Of a stretch of 64,000 bases of DNA, positions 61,479 through 64,000 are shown in pieces. Source of the stretch: Bugula neritina (taxonomy: Eukaryota; Bryozoa; Gymnolaemata; Cheilostomatida; Bugulidae); contig OZ037765.1 in the NCBI GenBank assembly GCA_964035545.1, positions 6,212,698 to 6,276,697 on the forward strand. Reading direction: 5' to 3'. A program made the translations under genes and the position numbers. Position 1 is the stretch's first letter. Every line of letters begins with the position of its first letter. The notes under the pieces are model-generated. The model ran no database searches, was not told where the DNA came from, and saw only the letters and a program-made list of their open reading frames with translations.

Positions 61479-64000
61479 CTTCCGCCAACCGTGGGCCTCA
61501 CGCCAATCCCATCCGGGATAGGACTCGAAGAGGAGAAGAAGAGACCTCCACAGGGTCTGCCGATACCGAGTGGCAGAGGCCACGGAGACCTCGGAGACCG
61601 CAAGGTCTACCCGATCCTCCGACCGTGTCACTCGAGACCCGGATGCAGCTAGAAGAAGCAGGATGGCAGGCACCTCGGAGATCTCGGAGACCGCAAGGTC
61701 TGCCCGATCCTCCGGCCTGGCCACTCCAGAACCGGTTCGCGGGGTTGCCCGAGGAGGTTGTGGAGGAGGTTTCAGCTTACTCGCAAGAGTACCCCAAGCT
61801 ACCCTCCCGACCTCAGAAAACCCCCGTTGTCTCTAAGACGAAGAGGAGGCCCGCTGTGCGGACCCAAGTTGTGTCTCCCCCAGAGACTGACCGCTCCAGG
61901 AGCACCCAGCCGTATGGAAGCAGCTACTTCCTGCCCGGAAAGATTTTGGGTAAAGCTGCCACATTCCTACTGGATACTGGGTGCACTACCAACCTGCTGA
62001 GTAGGCGTCTCTTTGACACTCTTGGTGCACGAGAGCGGGCGAGCCTCGAGCCGTATGAAGGTGCGCATGGTACGTTGGCGGACGGATCATGCATTCCTTT
62101 CTACGGCGTCATTTCACTACCTGGACGCGTCCGTGATCAAGCAATTCACGAGACGTTCATAGTCAGCCAGCTGAAGGAGGACGCCATCCTGGGAATGCCG
62201 TTTCTGGAGAAACACCAGTGTCACATGGATTTCCAGAAGTCAGTGGTGGTGATGGCTGGGAAGGAGCTTGTCTGCGTCGACAAGTTCGGAAGGCCCTTGG
62301 TGGGCGGAGTCCAGGTAGTGCGGGACTGCACGGTTCCGGGGAGATCCCAGGCGACTCTTCGCTGCAGAGTCAACTGCAAGGGGATCGCCGGCCTGGGGGT
62401 GGTTGAGGGAACGCACGGAGCGATCCGACTAGCAAACAGCCTGAATCGGCTAGATTGTCGGCAGGAGCTCCTCGTGCAGTGCATCAACCCCTTCACGGAA
62501 CCTGTCCGATTATCGGCTGGAGCGCTGGTGGGGAAGTACCACTCCATCCAGGAAGCGGATGTGGGTCCGGCACTGGAGACAGTGGCCGACACCCAGGGGA
62601 ACCCCCCTCACACCAGACGAGGAGCAGTCCCAGAGCATATGGCTGACCTATATGATGGAGCGTGTGGAAACTGTACAAGTAGTACTGAACGCCAAGTACT
62701 GGCTCAACTACTTGCGGAGTACAGTGATGTCTTCAGTCGTGGCGATGGAGACATGGGGCTGACCAAGGTCATCTCCCACGAGATACCCCTGGCAGCCGGC
62801 ACCACTCCCATCAGGCAGCCTACCCGGCGTCTAGGCCCGGAGAAGGAGAAGGAGGTGAGCCGACAGGTACAGGATCTTCTCGACCGGGATCTGATTGAGC
62901 CTGCCCACGGTGCGTGGAGCTCTCCAGTAGTCCTGGTCAAGAAGAAGGATGGTAGCTGGAGATTCTGCGTGGACTACCGCAGACTCAACAGTGTTACCAT
63001 CCAGGACGCCTACCCTCTCCCACGGATAGATGAGTCTCTAGATGCCCTCGCGGGTAGCAAGTACTTCAGTACTTTGGATCTGCTTAGCGGGTACTGGCAA
63101 GTACCCCTCAGTCCTGATGCCCAGGATAAAGCAGCATTCATCACCCGCGACGGGCTCTGGAAGTGGAAAGTACTGCCATTTGGATTAACGTCCGCCCCGG
63201 CAACTTTCCAACGGCTCATGGAGCAGGTCCTCAGTGGGTTACACTGGAAGACCCTCCTCATCTATCTGGACGACGTCATTGTCATCTCCCCAGACTTCTC
63301 GACCCATGTCAGTCGTCTGCGGGAGGTCTTTGACCGTCTCCGGGCAGCTGGACTGAAGCTAAAGCCCTCCAAGTGTGCACTCCTGCAGCCGGAAGTCACG
63401 TACCTTGGCCATGTGGTTGGCCGTGACGGGGTCGCTACCGACCCGGAGAAGGTACAGGCTGTGAAGGAGTGGACTGTCCCCCGTGACCTCCCTGAGTTGC
63501 GCGCGTTCCTGGGCCTAGTAGGGTACTACCGGCAGTACATACCTGGCTTCGCAGGAGTGGCTCAGCCGTTAAATCGGCTGACTGCAAAGGGGGTCCGGTG
63601 GCAGTGGACACAGGAGGAGCAGCAGGCATTTGACCACCTCAAGCAGCGGCTAATGGAGGCGCCAATTCTGGCGTATCCTGACCCAGCCCAAGAGTACATC
63701 CTGGACACTGACGCCAGCGACCACAGCGTGGGAGCTGTCCTGTCTCAAGTTCAGGGTGGAAGTGAGGTGGTCGTAGCTTACTACAGCAAGACTCTCGCGG
63801 CCGCCGAGAAGAACTACTGCACCACTAGGAAGGAACTCCTAGCAGTAGTCAAGGCGGTCAAGCACTTTCGGCCATATCTGTATGGGAGAACGTTCCGTTT
63901 GCGAACAGACCATGCATCACTGATATGGCTGTGTAAACGTGCAGAGCCCTCGAGCCAGGTGGCTCGTTGGCTAGAGATTCTTGCCGAGTTCTCTTACCGG
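61442..64000 (+). CDS. pol: Gypsy Pol (protease, reverse transcriptase, RNase H), runs off the window
   Basis: The frame is -1 relative to gag and has no stop from 61442 to the window end. A Pro/Arg-rich linker has an in-frame 93-bp duplication. An aspartic protease follows (LLDTGCTTN, DTG at 61973-61981; ILGMPFLEKH). Reverse transcriptase is at about 62860-63560, with WRFCVDYRRLN, STLDLLSGYWQVPL, LPFGLTSAPATFQRL and the catalytic YLDD at 63263-63274. The RNase H region starts at ILDTDASDHSVGAVLSQ (about 63698) and includes RTDHASL. Integrase and the 3' LTR lie beyond the window. The order protease-RT-RNase H is that of Ty3/Gypsy. All catalytic residues seen are intact, so the copy may be young. 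There is no separate start codon; it is probably made only as Gag-Pol. Confidence 0.93.
61454..61498 (+). promoter_or_regulatory. -1 ribosomal frameshift signal, gag to pol
   Basis: T TTA AAC in the gag frame (61454-61460) is a canonical X XXY YYZ heptamer. After a five-base spacer, AGGCTCACGG (61466-61475) can pair with CCGTGGGCCT (61489-61498) as a 10-bp stem with one G-U and a 13-base loop holding the gag stop. The pol frame is closed by TAG at 61439-61441, opens at 61442 and stays open to the window end, so a shift here gives Gag-Pol. Function is inferred; the sequence match is direct. Confidence 0.82.

Noticed and set aside
1-64000. CRISPR arrays, bacterial operons, rRNA or tRNA genes
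   Set aside because: No regular spacer-repeat array, no clustered unspliced genes with ribosome sites, and no cloverleaf or rRNA core was noticed. The tRNA-Leu match at 60524 is only the retrotransposon primer site.

Overview
The window is AT-rich animal DNA. It holds split genes with GT-AG introns, many transposable elements and no sign of operons, so it is eukaryotic. The PDZ-C2-RhoGAP (syd-1 type) gene and the element mix (Harbinger, hAT, Gypsy) suggest an invertebrate, perhaps a lophotrochozoan. The taxon cannot be fixed from sequence alone. All exon models were built by hand by matching splice sites, reading phase and remembered family sequences. No search was run.

Layout: 3.3-9.6 kb (+) is the 3' part of a syd-1/SYDE Rho GTPase-activating protein. 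9.6-14.5 kb is AT-rich spacer with a 430-bp duplication, low-complexity hexamer tracts, a 413-bp hAT-like MITE and a GC-rich 70-bp tandem repeat. 14.5-15.4 kb (+) is SYS1 (Golgi membrane protein), tail-to-tail with BOP1/ERB1 (15.5-22.2 kb, -; 17 exons; ribosome biogenesis). 23.1-28.5 kb is a head-to-tail pair of Harbinger elements: a 778-bp non-autonomous copy, then a 4.55-kb copy carrying both an intact MADF protein gene (+) and an intact HARBI1-like nuclease gene (-). 30.8-36.2 kb (+) is a heat shock factor (10 exons, 459 aa, no cysteine). 37.4-39.9 kb (-) is a six-exon gene for an unrecognised 224-aa protein. 44.5-51.4 kb (+) is hnRNP K (three KH domains plus a glycine/RGG-rich region). 54.0-57.6 kb is a long fold-back element with ~875-bp arms, interrupted in one arm by a 767-bp element whose empty site survives in the other arm. 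From about 59.1 or 60.3 kb to the window end is a GC-rich Gypsy-type LTR retrotransposon (LTR, tRNA-Leu primer site, gag, pol) that runs off the end.

The host genes are unrelated housekeeping or regulatory genes and do not form a pathway. The most informative structures are in the mobile elements. At the gag-pol junction there is a slippery heptamer, a five-base spacer and a ten-base-pair hairpin exactly where pol opens in the -1 frame. The two Harbinger copies share a single TAA between them. The fold-back element preserves its own pre-insertion site. A hexamer family with skeleton T-N-A-T-A-(C/G) recurs at many loci.
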